Shown: positions 31,290 through 41,586, numbered from the stretch's first letter. The stretch: DNA of 64,000 bases from Chryseobacterium indologenes (GCA_016025055.1 CP065590.1:3038001-3102000), one strand, 5' to 3'. The notes: generated by a model from the sequence alone, not told the origin. A program made the numbers and translations.

Positions 31290-32474
31290 CTAAACGAAAT
31301 CATAAATCCCGTTTTTCCAGCCCAGAACCTTAGAGGAATCTGCTTTAAGCCAGTTTTTTAGAATAGTGGCATATACTTTTCTGAAATCTTCAGTATAAAT
31401 AAGGTCGCCCTCGTTCAGGTGTTGCAAATCAGGAAGAGCGTTGAGCAGACCTTTTCTTTTGAGATTTCCACTGATAAAAAACATCTGATTGGCAGTGCCA
31501 TGATCAGTGCCATTGCTTGCGTTTTGCGCAACACGGCGCCCGAACTCGGAAAATGTCATCAGCAGAATATTGTTAAACAATCCATTGCTTTTCATATCTG
31601 CAACAAATGATTTTACAGCCTCATCAATATCAGAGAACAACTTCGACTGCCTGTCGCTTTGATTGACATGGGTATCAAAACTTCCGACAGATAAATAGTA
31701 AACCTGGGTATTGATATCGGATTTTATTAATGAAGCTACCGTTTTAAAATCTTTTCCCAGTTGGGAATTGGGGTAGGTTTGTTCCGTTTTTTTAGCTTTA
31801 CTTTTATCAAATATATATCCTGCATTGTTAATGGTTGACTCTAATGTCTGATAAAGGTATGATACCGTTTCATCATCGTGATGATGATCATAAAGGGATT
31901 TGAAATATTTTTCCTGGCTGGTTTGGTACAGTCTTTTGGGATCCTTAAAGGCAAATGCTTTATTGTTTTCCCCTTTTAAGGCAAGACTCAGCATATCATC
32001 TACTTCCAGTGCCTGTGTAGGATGCTCGCAACGATAACATTCTTCGTCCAGAAATCTTCCCAGCCATCCGGTATCCAGAAATTCGTCGCTTCGGCTTGCT
32101 GATTGCCAGATATCCATACTTCTGAAGTGGGATTTGTCCGGATTAGGATAGCCGACATTATTCAGGACAGAGAGTTCACCATTGTCAAAAAGTTCTTTAA
32201 AATAAGAAAGAGAAGGATTGATCCCTGCCTCATCTGTCAGAGGTAACGAATTTTGAACGGCAAGGGTTTTCCGTTCTCTGAAGTAAATATCGTTTTTTGC
32301 AGGAATAATGGTATTTAACCCGTCATTGCCTCCTGTAAACTGCAGAACAACAAGAATGTTCTGGTTGGTTGATAGCGCATCGTCCAGAGCCATTGCTTTT
32401 AAAAAATTAGGCATCATCAATGAAGCCGTTGCCAGTGAACTTATTTTGAGGAATTCTCTTCTTTTGATTAACAT
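31290..32474 (-). CDS. DUF1501 family protein, Tat-exported
   Basis: A 394-residue protein of the DUF1501 (sulfatase-fold) family. The N-terminus, IKRREFLKISSLATASLMMPNFLKA, is a twin-arginine signal. Family motifs: VVLQFTGGNDGLNTIIPA (about 43-60), HFRSMDIWQSAS (about 116-127), GRVAQNASNGTDHGTANQMFF (about 312-332). DUF1501 genes are almost always paired with DUF1800 genes, as here; the DUF1800 gene is upstream in the same direction with a 177-base gap. The pair is exported and its function is unknown. Confidence 0.9.
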   Translation of the reverse strand: MLIKRREFLKISSLATASLMMPNFLKAMALDDALSTNQNILVVLQFTGGNDGLNTIIPAKNDIYFRERKTLAVQNSLPLTDEAGINPSLSYFKELFDNGELSVLNNVGYPNPDKSHFRSMDIWQSASRSDEFLDTGWLGRFLDEECYRCEHPTQALEVDDMLSLALKGENNKAFAFKDPKRLYQTSQEKYFKSLYDHHHDDETVSYLYQTLESTINNAGYIFDKSKAKKTEQTYPNSQLGKDFKTVASLIKSDINTQVYYLSVGSFDTHVNQSDRQSKLFSDIDEAVKSFVADMKSNGLFNNILLMTFSEFGRRVAQNASNGTDHGTANQMFFISGNLKRKGLLNALPDLQHLNEGDLIYTEDFRKVYATILKNWLKADSSKVLGWKNGIYDFV

Positions 32475-32651
32475 AATTTTGTTTTTTTAGGGTAAAGGTG
32501 GCACATGTTAAGTTGTGGGTTGCAGGGCTAGTCTATATTTTTACTATTATTTGTTTTTATAAATTTTTACAGAATTAAATAGTAAATAAAAGGTTGTAAA
32601 GCGAAACTGCGAGTCACTATTACCTGTTGCCTGCAACCTGAAATCTTCTAC

Positions 32652-34032
32652 CTAACATAACTGATATTCCGGAGTTGACATCAGGTTGATGACAGTCATT
32701 TTAATACTCTTGTCGGAAAAATTCTTTACCGTATTAATATCAAGACTTTTAGTTTTTTGAAGTATATAATCTTCACAGTTCTTTTGTGCAAATATTGTAT
32801 CAACCCGATTCCAGTCTATGGTAATATTGGGATTTTTAAAGCTTTTATTGAGAGCCGTTTCACGGGATTTCATTCCCATATCAATATCATCGTCCTGGCG
32901 TGGACTATACTCCAATGGTCGCAGCCCGGACCATATCTGAGGAACCTGAAGCCTCAGCATCAGAGTAGAGCTGTCTATCCATGATTTTCCACTGGGCCAT
33001 CCCGAAACATTCGGTGGATACAACAACATTTGCCCCAATAGCTTCTGGTATACGATGAGGTTTTCCGGATTCTGGATTTGCATGGGAAGAATTCGCATGA
33101 TCCCGACCATCAGTTCGACTGGTGACTTGATCCTGTTTCCGATATTCTTTTCATCATAGAACCAGGAACTTGAAAATATCTCCGTCAGAAGTTTTTTTAT
33201 ATTGTAACCTGAATTGTAGAAATTTGTACTCAGTCTATTGACGATTTCATGATCTACGTTTTCATTGACAAAAAACTTATAGATCTTCGTTGTGATGAAT
33301 TGCGAAGTTGCTTTTTGTTCCAGAATACTATTTAAAATATCTTCACCATTAAAATTTCCCGTTCTGCCTAAAAAATTTTTTACTCCTTCATCATGCAGGT
33401 TTTTTTCTTTCCTTAAAGTTTCCTTCCTTATCATAGCTCCAACCGGTAAATGCGCGTGCACCTTCTCTTACATCTTTCTCCGTGTAATTTCCTCTGCCCA
33501 TGGTGAAAAGTTCCATGACTTCACGGGCAAAGTTTTCATTCGGATGATCTTTCTTATTCTGCTGGTTGTTCAGAAAGTTTAGCATGGCCGGTGACTGGCT
33601 CACTTCAAACAGCAGGTCTTTAAAACTACCTAAAGCGTTTTTACGGATCGTATTCAAAAGCTGTTTGTTGAATTTCGGATTGATGACTCTGGAGGCAAAA
33701 TGCCCGTGCCAGAAAAATGCCATCTTTTCTCTTATTTGTTCCTTACCGTTCACCATCTGATTCAGAAAGTTCAGATTAAGTTCGTTGTTTTGCTCCCTGT
33801 TGATGCGCTGCATTTCCTTTTTCCTTTCTGCAGGAGTATTTGCGTTCATATCATCTGTAGTTGGATCTACATCCGGGGTATCATAGCTGATTTCGGTAAA
33901 TTGATCTTCTTTAAATAATTCGCCAATAAGCGTTTTATTGCTTTTATTTTTCAGCTCCGAAATTTGGTTGATGCCAATCCCGAAACCTGCACGCCAAAGG
34001 AGATGTTTGTTTTTTATTAGTGAATCAGCCAT
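32652..34032 (-). CDS. DUF1800 family protein, interrupted by a 1-base frameshift
   Basis: About 460 residues in two overlapping frames. The N-terminal frame has the DUF1800 signatures KHLLWRAGFGI (about 8-18), FFWHGHFASRVI (about 107-118) and HPNENFAREVMELFTMGRGNYTEKDVREGARAFTGW. The second frame continues NLHDEGVKNFLGRTGNFNGEDIL and ends with the PPNVSGWPSGKSWID motif. Removing one base from the seven-T run at 33400-33406 joins ERK to NLHDEG. Partner of the following DUF1501 gene. No signal peptide is evident. Confidence 0.85.
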
Positions 34033-34646
34033 CGTGAGAAAATTTATTTTTTTGATGTATTTGTAGTAAAAAGGTTAAAATAATAACGGGTTAAGGTTTG
34101 TTAATATTACTGTTGGATGATCAAAATATGGTCTGAAGGAAACATCGGCACTTCAAAAGATCAGTGCAACAGCTACCAACACACCAATGATTATAATGAC
34201 GAGAAAGGTTCTGATATATCTATTTACAGGATTTACTGGATCTGATATTATAATTTGTATCAGTGATTTTATTCGTGCATTCGTGGCAATACTACAGAAG
34301 TACTCATTAAATGAAGCTATTCCTAGTGAGAAGGCATAACAATTACCAACATACTAATGATCATATTATGAAAGGACTTTAGAAACATTCTTATAGACGG
34401 GATAAATAACTGATAGGGTGTATTTTGACAAATCGTATCCGGATTTTACTTTGCATTTTTAGACTTAATTCACTTTTTAATATAAGTTTTTGATAATTTT
34501 GTTAAACAAACATTTAAAATTTGTTAAAATTAACCTGTTGAAATTCATTGTTTTATGGTTTTATTGAGTGTTAAAATCGAAAATACCACGGTGCTTGGCA
34601 CGATTTTTACATCTTACCAGTTTAGTAAAATTTAAAAATTAGAGTT
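34033..34646. other. 614-base intergenic region
   Basis: There is no ORF with a start codon that I can support. On the minus strand around 34160-34240 a frame encodes a hydrophobic run (FLVIIIIGVLVAVALIF) ending at a stop, but it has no ATG; it may be a remnant of a small membrane protein. A copy of the 23-base dispersed repeat lies at 34267-34289. The right 150 bases hold the promoter region of the outer-membrane protein gene; no consensus -7/-33 pair was found. Confidence 0.5.
34267..34289 (-). repeat. Dispersed intergenic repeat, copy 2
   Basis: Exact 23-base inverse match to 7563-7585 (GCCACGAATGCACGAATA core). Both copies are intergenic. Confidence 0.7.
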
Positions 34647-35210
34647 ATGAAAATGTTTAAACAAGCAATATTGCTGGCTGGAATTTTAACAGCAGGTTTA
34701 GCAAGCGCTCAAAGTGCACAAATGAACAATATGCTTAAAGTTGGCGCAAATGTTGGTTTAGCAGTTCCTTCAGATAACCTTTCTGCTGCAGTAGGAGTAG
34801 ATGTGGCTTACCAGAACCTGATCACTCCAGGATTCGGATTGGGTATCGCAACAGGATATTCTCACTATTTTGGAAAAGAAAATAACGGTTATAAAAATAA
34901 TGACGTAGGAGTAGTTCCTGTAGCTGCTTTGATCAGAATTTATCCAAAACAAACCGGTTTCTATTTCGGAACAGACTTAGGATATGGTTTTCTGGTAGGA
35001 GATAAAACAGTAGCTTCCAATACCAATGTAGAAAGAGCTAGCGGAGGTTTCTACCTTAAGCCGGAAATCGGATACCACAACAGAGACTGGAACTTCTTCG
35101 TACAATACCAAAAGGTTTTTGTAGGAACTAAAGGAGATCTTCCGGGTCAGGACTATAATGTGGGGAATATCGGAGTAGGCTTCGGTTATAATATTCCATT
35201 AGGAAAGTAG
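34647..35210 (+). CDS. Outer-membrane beta-barrel protein
   Basis: A 187-residue protein with a signal peptide (MKMFKQAILLAGILTAGLASAQ, cleavage after ASA) and alternating amphipathic strands such as FGLGIATGYSHYF, FYFGTDLGYGFLV and NIGVGFGYNIPL, ending in a near-consensus outer-membrane C-terminal strand. It resembles small OmpW/PorT-type 8-stranded barrels. Monocistronic, with a strong terminator. No ligand can be inferred. Confidence 0.8.
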   Translation: MKMFKQAILLAGILTAGLASAQSAQMNNMLKVGANVGLAVPSDNLSAAVGVDVAYQNLITPGFGLGIATGYSHYFGKENNGYKNNDVGVVPVAALIRIYPKQTGFYFGTDLGYGFLVGDKTVASNTNVERASGGFYLKPEIGYHNRDWNFFVQYQKVFVGTKGDLPGQDYNVGNIGVGFGYNIPLGK

Positions 35211-35238
35211 TTAGATTTAATATAAACAATTATTAACC

Positions 35239-35271
35239 AAACCTTTTCACTTTTGTGAAAAGGTTTTTTTT
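35239..35271 (+). terminator. Terminator after the outer-membrane protein gene
   Basis: An 11-bp stem AACCTTTTCAC/GTGAAAAGGTT, then eight T. Confidence 0.9.
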
Positions 35272-35290
35272 ATCTCTAAAGGATAATTAT

Positions 35291-35298
35291 TATATTTG
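35291..35298 (+). promoter_or_regulatory. glk -7 promoter element
   Basis: TATATTTG fits the TAnnTTTG box, 15 bases before the glucokinase ATG. The matching -33 position has TTT, not TTG. Confidence 0.6.
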
Positions 35299-35313
35299 GT
35301 AAAATTTGAGGTT

Positions 35314-36363
35314 ATGATTCTGAATCCAAAATTTCCACTTTATTTACCAGGAGTAGAGAACAGTAATAATGATAACGTTTCTATCATTGGGGCAAGCCTC
35401 CGTGAAGATATAACAATCTTAGGCTATTTTGTTTCCGGTGACGGAGGTCTTGAGATAAAAAAACAAAATACGTATGTAACCAAAGAATATACTTCTTTTG
35501 CTGATATTTTAAAGAAGTTTATTCAGGATAACCAGCTTGAAAACGTAAAACGTTTGGGAATGGCTGTACCGGGGCCGGTATTTGACGGCAAGAGTACTCC
35601 TCCACGATTAGGCTGGCATTTGGATATCGAAGTCTATAAAAGAGATTTCGGGTTTGAAAAAGCAGATATGCTGAACGACCTTGAAGCTTCCGCATACGGA
35701 ATGGCTCTTCTTGAAGACGACGATCTTGATGCGATCTATACAAGCGGTCATCTCGAAAAAGGCAATGTAGCGATCCTTGCTCCAGGAAACGGACTGGGAG
35801 AAGCCGGATATTTCTTTGACGGGAAATACCTGAGACCATTTGCCACAGAAGGCGGACATTCTGAGTTTTCACCAAGAACCAACGTAGAAGTTGAGTTTTA
35901 TCAGTTCTTAAATAATATCTACGGAATTGTAAGCTGGGAAAATGTATTATCTAAATCCGGTTTATTTAATATCTACAGATTTTTAAGAGATGTGAAAAGA
36001 CATCCTGAGCCTGAATGGCTGGGTGAGCGTCTTGCCAGCGGTAACTTTGTAGACGAACTTTATAAAGCAGCTGTTGAAGAAAATGTAATGATCTGTAGAA
36101 TTGCTTTAGATACGTTCCTGGAGTTTTTAGCAAGGGAAGCAAACAACTTGACGTTAAAGTTAAAAGCGACAGGTGGTTTACTCATCGCCGGAGATATTCC
36201 TCAGATGCTGAGAGAATATATGGATAAAGCCAAGTTCTATGAAAAGTTTAAGATCAGCGATAAAATGGAAGAGATGTTGAAAAACATTCCGATTTATCTG
36301 GTCAAGCAAAATCATACAGCTATAAAAGGAATTGCCCTTTATACAGCTTATTATCAAAATTAA
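35314..36363 (+). CDS. glk: Glucokinase (ROK-independent, Glk family)
   Basis: A 349-residue cytosolic glucokinase that phosphorylates glucose to glucose-6-phosphate. Motifs: LGMAVPGPVFDGKS (about 76-89), MLNDLEASAYGM (about 118-129), GNVAILAPGNGLGEAGYFFDG, TEGGHSEFSPR (about 184-194, with the conserved glucose-binding Glu/His) and KATGGLLIAGDIPQ. The start at 35314 (MILNPKFPLYLPG) is chosen because it lies just after the -7 box; the open frame further upstream overlaps the promoter. It is followed by a terminator. Linked in function to the sugar carrier at 8 kb. Confidence 0.92.
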   Translation: MILNPKFPLYLPGVENSNNDNVSIIGASLREDITILGYFVSGDGGLEIKKQNTYVTKEYTSFADILKKFIQDNQLENVKRLGMAVPGPVFDGKSTPPRLGWHLDIEVYKRDFGFEKADMLNDLEASAYGMALLEDDDLDAIYTSGHLEKGNVAILAPGNGLGEAGYFFDGKYLRPFATEGGHSEFSPRTNVEVEFYQFLNNIYGIVSWENVLSKSGLFNIYRFLRDVKRHPEPEWLGERLASGNFVDELYKAAVEENVMICRIALDTFLEFLAREANNLTLKLKATGGLLIAGDIPQMLREYMDKAKFYEKFKISDKMEEMLKNIPIYLVKQNHTAIKGIALYTAYYQN

Positions 36364-36368
36364 AATAC

Positions 36369-36397
36369 AAACTCCGGATTATTTCCGGAGTTTTTTA
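36369..36397 (+). terminator. glk terminator
   Basis: An 8-bp stem ACTCCGGA/TCCGGAGT and TTTTTT, 6 bases after the stop. Confidence 0.9.
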
Positions 36398-36469
36398 TGA
36401 GATGATATTATTCATAAAAATAATCAATTTTCTTGATATACATCAATGTCATCTATCAAATAAGATGGC

Positions 36470-36477
36470 TACCTTTG
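36470..36477 (+). promoter_or_regulatory. -7 element of first yceI-like gene
   Basis: TACCTTTG fits TAnnTTTG exactly, 26 bases before the ATG at 36504. It supports this start over the longer ORF, which would overlap the promoter. Confidence 0.6.
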
Positions 36478-36503
36478 CTTTGTTAAATAAACAAATCTAT
36501 TCA

Positions 36504-37070
36504 ATGAAAAAAATATTTTTACTGGCAGTATTAGCCGGTGGTTTAGCTTTCGGACAATCAAAAAAAGTGGTAGCTTCTGATATTCACTGGTGGGGATACA
36601 AAGTTGCAAAATCTGAGGCAAGCTCTCATGATGGAACGATTAAAGTGAAATCAGGAGATATGGTGATGAAAGGAAACCAATTGGTAGGAGGAAGCTTTGT
36701 TCTTGATATGACTTCCATCAACGCTACTGACCTTACAGGTGAATATCAGCAGAAATTAAACGGCCATCTTAAGAATGGTGACTTCTTTGAAGTGGAAAAA
36801 CACCCTACAGCCACTTTCAAAATTACAGGAGTAAAGAAAAACAACGATAAGATCTACAACTCTTTAGTAACAGGAAATCTTACCGTGAAAGGAAAAACAA
36901 ATCCGGTTACTTTCCCTGCTAAAATTGCTTACAGCAAAGGAGTAGTGAGTTTAGTATCCAACAAATTCTCTTTCGACAGACAGAAATTTGATGTAGCATA
37001 CAAATCTACAATGCAGGATGTTTTTGTGAAAGATGATATAGATATGGTAGTAAAGGTAACTGCTCAATAA
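36504..37070 (+). CDS. YceI family periplasmic protein
   Basis: A 188-residue lipocalin-like protein that binds polyisoprenoid lipids in its family. It has a Sec signal (MKKIFLLAVLAGGLAFGQ). Motifs: SDIHWWGYKVAKSEASSHDGTIKVKSG (about 25-51), GGSFVLDMTSINATDL, FFEVEKHPTATFKIT and the paired strands NLTVKGKTNPVTFPAKI. The following gene is a paralogue with the same architecture; a terminator separates the two. Confidence 0.9.
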   Translation: MKKIFLLAVLAGGLAFGQSKKVVASDIHWWGYKVAKSEASSHDGTIKVKSGDMVMKGNQLVGGSFVLDMTSINATDLTGEYQQKLNGHLKNGDFFEVEKHPTATFKITGVKKNNDKIYNSLVTGNLTVKGKTNPVTFPAKIAYSKGVVSLVSNKFSFDRQKFDVAYKSTMQDVFVKDDIDMVVKVTAQ

Positions 37071-37090
37071 ATTAATCAAAAAATATTGTT

Positions 37091-37119
37091 AAAAGTGTAG
37101 AAGTTCTACACTTTTTTTT
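37091..37119 (+). terminator. Terminator between the two YceI genes
   Basis: Stem AAAGTGTAG/CTACACTTT and a long T-run, 20 bases after the first stop. Confidence 0.88.
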
Positions 37120-37147
37120 ATTTTTGTTGAATTGTAAATAAAAAAGA

Positions 37148-37774
37148 ATGAAAAGATTACTATTGTTTGCTTTGGTGTGCGCAAGTATATCATTTGTTTC
37201 TGCCCAAAAGAAATTTGATAAAGTGTCTAAAGTGACCTCGTCAGAGATCAGATGGTGGGGATATAAAGTGGTAAAAACTGAAGCTTCATCTCACTCGGGA
37301 ACCGTAAAATTAAAAAGTGGAAAATTTAATTTTGACCACACTGTTTTGGTAGATGGAGAGTTTGTAATAGATATGAGAAGTATGATGGCGGGCGATGTTT
37401 CTGATGAAGATCAGATCAAGCTTACCAATGATCTGAAGAGTACAAACTTCTTTGAAGTAAAGAAATTCCCGATTGCCAAATTCCATTTGACCAAAATTAT
37501 ACCGTTAGCAAACAGTGAGTTTAATTCTACCGTATATGGAGATCTTACCCTAAAAGGAGTAAGAAAGACAATTTCCTTCCCTGCGAATGTATATGTTACA
37601 CAGTTTACCGTAGTAATTGAATCTGCCAAATTCTCCCTGAACAGGAGAGATTTTAAAGTATTCTACCAGTCGTCATTGAAAGATTATTTCATCAAGAACG
37701 AAATGGATATTCAGTTTAAAGTATCTACCGAAAAACTGGATAATGAAAACAGAATCCCTGTAAAAAAGAAATAG
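37148..37774 (+). CDS. YceI family periplasmic protein (second copy)
   Basis: A 208-residue paralogue of the preceding gene. Signal peptide MKRLLLFALVCASISFVSAQ. It keeps SEIRWWGYKVVKTEASSHSGTVKLKSG, FVIDMRSM, FFEVKKFPIAKFHLT and DLTLKGVRKTISFPANV, and adds a short polar C-terminal extension. Tandem duplication is evident, but the copies have diverged strongly, so it is old. A terminator follows. Confidence 0.9.
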   Translation: MKRLLLFALVCASISFVSAQKKFDKVSKVTSSEIRWWGYKVVKTEASSHSGTVKLKSGKFNFDHTVLVDGEFVIDMRSMMAGDVSDEDQIKLTNDLKSTNFFEVKKFPIAKFHLTKIIPLANSEFNSTVYGDLTLKGVRKTISFPANVYVTQFTVVIESAKFSLNRRDFKVFYQSSLKDYFIKNEMDIQFKVSTEKLDNENRIPVKKK

Positions 37775-37797
37775 ATTAAATACGATATTGAGATAAA

Positions 37798-37829
37798 ATG
37801 AGCAGTTTTTTTTAAACTGCTCATTTTTT
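37798..37829 (+). terminator. Terminator after second YceI gene
   Basis: Stem ATGAGCAGTTT/AAACTGCTCAT followed by six T. Confidence 0.9.
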
Positions 37830-37928
37830 ATTGAAAGCTGTAGCTAAAACTAAAGTAGAAATTCCTGTACTACAAATTCTATCCGCTCGGATCTGTTTTC
37901 ATTACAGTATTTTTTATAAATTAGTCCT

Positions 37929-38570
37929 ATGAAAATTTATATGGTAAGTGGCCTTGGCGCAGACTTTAAGGTTCTGGAAAGAATAGAGTTTCCCAAGCAC
38001 TGTGAATTGATTTTTATAGACTGGCTCATTCCCGAAAAAAATGAGTCTTTTCATGCCTATGTGGAGCGGATGGCTGAAAAAGTAGATGATTCTGAGCCGT
38101 TCTATCTTTTGGGCTATTCTTTCGGAGGAATTATAGTACAGGAAATAAACCGCCTTAAACCTGCTGAAAAAGTCGTTATTTTAGGTAGTATAAAATCAGA
38201 TAAAGAAAAATCAAGATTTATAAAAACCGGAGAGATCACAAAAATTCCAAGAATATTACCTGTAGGGCTTTTTAACGAAAGAGCAGCCCATGCATATGCG
38301 GTGGTAAGAAAGCTTTTTGATCCTAAAAATCCCAGACTTCTTCAGTATTTTAGAGTGAGAGACCCTTATTATCTGAAATGGTCTGTGGAGAAGGTTGCCG
38401 AATGGAAATTTGAAGAAACCCCAAACGTTGTACAGATATTGGGAGATAAGGATATTGTTTTTCCAATAAGGTATTCAAAACCTGATTATGTTATCAAAGG
38501 AGGAACTCATCTTTTTCCTGCCACCAAATACAAAGAAGTTTCTAAAATCCTGAATGAAGTTTTTGTGTAA
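37929..38570 (+). CDS. Alpha/beta hydrolase
   Basis: A 213-residue small alpha/beta hydrolase. The nucleophile elbow is LLGYSFGGIIVQE (Ser near residue 65), and the late Asp and His are likely in LGDKDIVFP and KGGTHLFP. No signal peptide, so cytosolic. The substrate cannot be read. Monocistronic, upstream of amt. Confidence 0.8.
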   Translation: MKIYMVSGLGADFKVLERIEFPKHCELIFIDWLIPEKNESFHAYVERMAEKVDDSEPFYLLGYSFGGIIVQEINRLKPAEKVVILGSIKSDKEKSRFIKTGEITKIPRILPVGLFNERAAHAYAVVRKLFDPKNPRLLQYFRVRDPYYLKWSVEKVAEWKFEETPNVVQILGDKDIVFPIRYSKPDYVIKGGTHLFPATKYKEVSKILNEVFV

Positions 38571-38670
38571 TATTATTCTTTGAATATTATTTTAATGGGG
38601 GTGTTGTGTTAAAAAACACTTTTTTTATGAGATTTATATTTAAATTTGATAGGGTTAAATATGAATTATC

Positions 38671-40013
38671 ATGAAAATTGGTTTAAAATGGATCGTTTCA
38701 TTCTCTCTTATTGCTCTTGTGGCAGTGGGAGGATTATTTTGGAATCCGGAAATACCTGTCGTCAATACCGCAGATTTTCTTTCCGAAGATAAAATTGTAG
38801 GTGCAGATGTAGCATGGATTCTTGCCGCCGCCGGGCTGGTGCTTCTCATGACTCCGGGACTATCTTTTTTTTACGGAGGAATGGTAGGTAAGAAAAATGT
38901 CATTTCTACTATGCTGCAGAGCTTTATTGCTCTGGGAGTTATTTCCATAGTCTGGATAGTCGTGGGCTTTTCTCTTTCTTTTGGAGAATCATTAGGATTT
39001 ACTTTTAACGGAAAGCACTATGGAGTTATAGGAAATCCATTAACCTATCTCTTTTTTACTGGAGTAGGAAATCTTCCCCATAAAGCGATGGCCTCCACCA
39101 TTCCTTTTATCTTATTTGCCCTGTTTCAGATGAAATTTGCAGTGATTACTCCTGCCATTATTACCGGATCTTTTGCTGAAAGGGTTCGTTTTATATCCTA
39201 CCTTTTATTTATTGTACTTTTCAGTCTTTTTATTTATACTCCGCTATGCCATATGGTATGGCATTCGGAAGGCCTTCTGAATACCTATTTTGGTGTCAAA
39301 GATTTCGCCGGAGGAACAGTGGTGCATATGAGTGCCGGTTTTGCGGCTCTTGCAGGAGCTCTTGTGGTTGGAAACAGAAAGAATCCGCATCATGAGCCTT
39401 CCAATATTTCGTATGTACTCTTAGGAACAGGCATGTTGTGGTTCGGCTGGTTTGGATTTAATGCAGGATCTGCCTTGAGTGCTTCTGCTTCTGCAGCAAC
39501 GGCATTTGGAACGACGACTATTGCTTCAGCTTCCGCGATGATGACCTGGATTTTTTTGATAGAATCAATGGAAGAAGTGTCTCGGCTTTGGGTGCCTGCA
39601 TCGGAGCAGTGGTTGGATTGGTGGCCATTACTCCCGGATGTGGTTTTGTCAGTATCCAGGAAAGTCTTTTCATAGGGTTTATTACGGCTATTGTTTCCAA
39701 TATAATGGTCAACTGGAAAGCTTTAAAAAAAATAGATGATACGCTGGATGTTTTTGCCTGTCACGGCGTAGGAGGAATTATGGGGATGATCCTGACAGCG
39801 GTCTTTGCCCACGGGGAAAACGCAAGTCTTTTGCATGGAGGAATTGATGTTTTTCTTCACCATATGGCAGCGTTGGTTCTTGTTTCTGTATTTACATTTT
39901 TCGGGTCGCTGGTATTGTATAAGGTTACAGATTCCATTATTACATTACGGGTATCGGAAGAAGCTGAAAATAAAGGGCTTGATCTCTCCCAGCACGAAGA
40001 GAGCCTGACTTGA
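38671..40013 (+). CDS. amt: Ammonium transporter Amt, interrupted by a 1-base frameshift
   Basis: An inner-membrane ammonium channel of about 447 residues with 11 membrane segments. AAGLVLLMTPGLSFFYGGMVGKKNV (about 50-74) and FAGGTVVHMSAGFAALAGALVVG (about 210-232) are Amt hallmarks; the second part has CGFVSIQESLFIGFITAIVSN and VFACHGVGGIMGMI with the pore His. The break is in the seven-T run 39551-39557: adding one base converts TWIFLIES to TWIFFDRINGRSVSALGACIG and joins both frames. No glnK gene follows in the window; sdaA, which releases ammonia, is next. Confidence 0.92.
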
Positions 40014-40113
40014 TTTTCTCTATTTTTATATTATCATTAAACCTCCGTGAAATCCTGGATTTTATTAAGATTTATCATGTATCTTTGCTTTAGAGGAAAA
40101 TGACGAATCATTT

Positions 40114-41532
40114 ATGGAATCAATATCGGTTTTTGAGATTATTAAAGTAGGGATAGGCCCGTCCAGTTCGCATACGATGGGGCCGTGGAATGCTGCATCT
40201 GCATTTATCAGAATTATTAAAAGAGAAAGATCAATCGAAGAAGTGAAAGAGGTTTTTCTTGAGTTTTTCGGCTCACTGGCAAAAACGGGGATCGGACATG
40301 GTACTGATATAGCAGGAATGCTGGGTTTAAATGGAGAAGATTTTAAAACAATCGATACTTCAAAAATTGATGAGAAAATTGACCACATAAAAAATACTCA
40401 AACCATTAACTTAGGTGGTGAGAAGCTGATCCCTTTTGTTTACGGGCATCATTTGATCTTAAACATGCAGAAATCACTTGATTTTCACCCCAACGGAATG
40501 ATCTTCAGAGCTGTTTTTGAAGATGGTACTGAGCTTGTTCAGGATTTTTATTCTGTGGGAGGAGGTTTTATTGCAAGCCAGGAAAAGAACTCCATTGAAA
40601 AACATTGTGTCCGTACATTGTACCCGTGTCACCATGGCTCAGACCTTACAAAATATTGCCAGAAACTGGGATTTGATAAAATTTCGGATTTAATTTTAAT
40701 AAATGAAGAAAGCTGGAGAACCCAGGAAGAAACAAAACAGGAAGCCCTTTATATCTGGCAGCAGATCAAAGAATGTATTTATAAAGGAGTTAATAAGGAA
40801 GGTATTCTTCCCGGAGGCTTAAATGTTTCCCGAAGAGCTGCCGGAATAAACAGAAAGCTTTTAGGGGATAAAATTTATAAAAATATTGACGAATGGTTCC
40901 AGCTGGTAGTAGATGCGGAAGAGAATTTTACCAATATCAATAAATGGATTGCCTGCTTTGCACTGGCAGTAAACGAAGAGAATGCAAGCTTCGGAAGAAT
41001 CATTACCGCGCCTACCAATGGTGCTAGTGGAGTAATCCCGGCTGTATTAATGTATTCACAGGCATTTACACCATTTACAAGCGAAGAGGATATTGTAAGA
41101 TTCCTTCTTGTGGCCGGTGAAATAGGTACATTGTTTAAGAAAAATGCAACAATATCTGCGGCAATGGGAGGTTGCCAGGCAGAAATCGGGGTGTCATCAG
41201 CCATGGCGGCGGCAGGACTTACAGAAATCCTGGGAGGAAGCGTAGGACAGGTGATGATGGCTGCAGAAATTGCAATGGAACATCATCTTGGATTAACATG
41301 TGATCCTATCAAAGGACTTGTGCAGATTCCTTGTATTGAAAGAAATACAATGGGTGCTATGAAAGCAATTACGGCCGCTAATATTGCTCTTGAAAGTGAC
41401 CCGACCAAAGCAAAAGTAACATTAGATGAGGTCATTCAGACGATGTGGGAAACCGCACAATCGATGAGTGATCGCTTCAAAGAAACTTCAGAAGGCGGAT
41501 TAGCTATTGCGGTAAACGTACCGGAGTGTTAA
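40114..41532 (+). CDS. sdaA: L-serine ammonia-lyase (serine dehydratase)
   Basis: A 472-residue iron-sulfur L-serine dehydratase that makes pyruvate and ammonia. The beta domain begins ESISVFEIIKVGIGPSSSHTMGPWNAA (about 2-28). The alpha domain has APTNGASGVIPAVLMY, GGCQAEIGVSSAMAAAG, GLTCDPIKGLVQIPCIERN; the cysteines in GGCQAE, LTCDPI and IPCIERN ligate the [4Fe-4S] cluster. Both domains are fused, as is usual outside Bacillus. A TATCTTTG -7 box lies at 40080-40087 and a strong terminator follows. Confidence 0.95.
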   Translation: MESISVFEIIKVGIGPSSSHTMGPWNAASAFIRIIKRERSIEEVKEVFLEFFGSLAKTGIGHGTDIAGMLGLNGEDFKTIDTSKIDEKIDHIKNTQTINLGGEKLIPFVYGHHLILNMQKSLDFHPNGMIFRAVFEDGTELVQDFYSVGGGFIASQEKNSIEKHCVRTLYPCHHGSDLTKYCQKLGFDKISDLILINEESWRTQEETKQEALYIWQQIKECIYKGVNKEGILPGGLNVSRRAAGINRKLLGDKIYKNIDEWFQLVVDAEENFTNINKWIACFALAVNEENASFGRIITAPTNGASGVIPAVLMYSQAFTPFTSEEDIVRFLLVAGEIGTLFKKNATISAAMGGCQAEIGVSSAMAAAGLTEILGGSVGQVMMAAEIAMEHHLGLTCDPIKGLVQIPCIERNTMGAMKAITAANIALESDPTKAKVTLDEVIQTMWETAQSMSDRFKETSEGGLAIAVNVPEC

Positions 41533-41549
41533 AGATAAAAACGTAATAA

Positions 41550-41586
41550 AAAAGTCCCCGGATACAGGATCCGGGGACTTTTTTAT
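41550..41586 (+). terminator. sdaA terminator
   Basis: An 11-bp stem AAGTCCCCGGA/TCCGGGGACTT followed by TTTT. Confidence 0.92.

Noticed and set aside
34150-34260. Small hydrophobic protein on the minus strand
   Set aside because: The hydrophobic frame has no ATG and no upstream signals; kept only as a note in the intergenic entry.
39551-39557. Programmed frameshifting or phase variation at the split genes
   Set aside because: Runs are only 5-7 bases, both signs of change occur, no stimulatory structures are apparent, and the nine genes have unrelated roles; assembly error explains it more simply.
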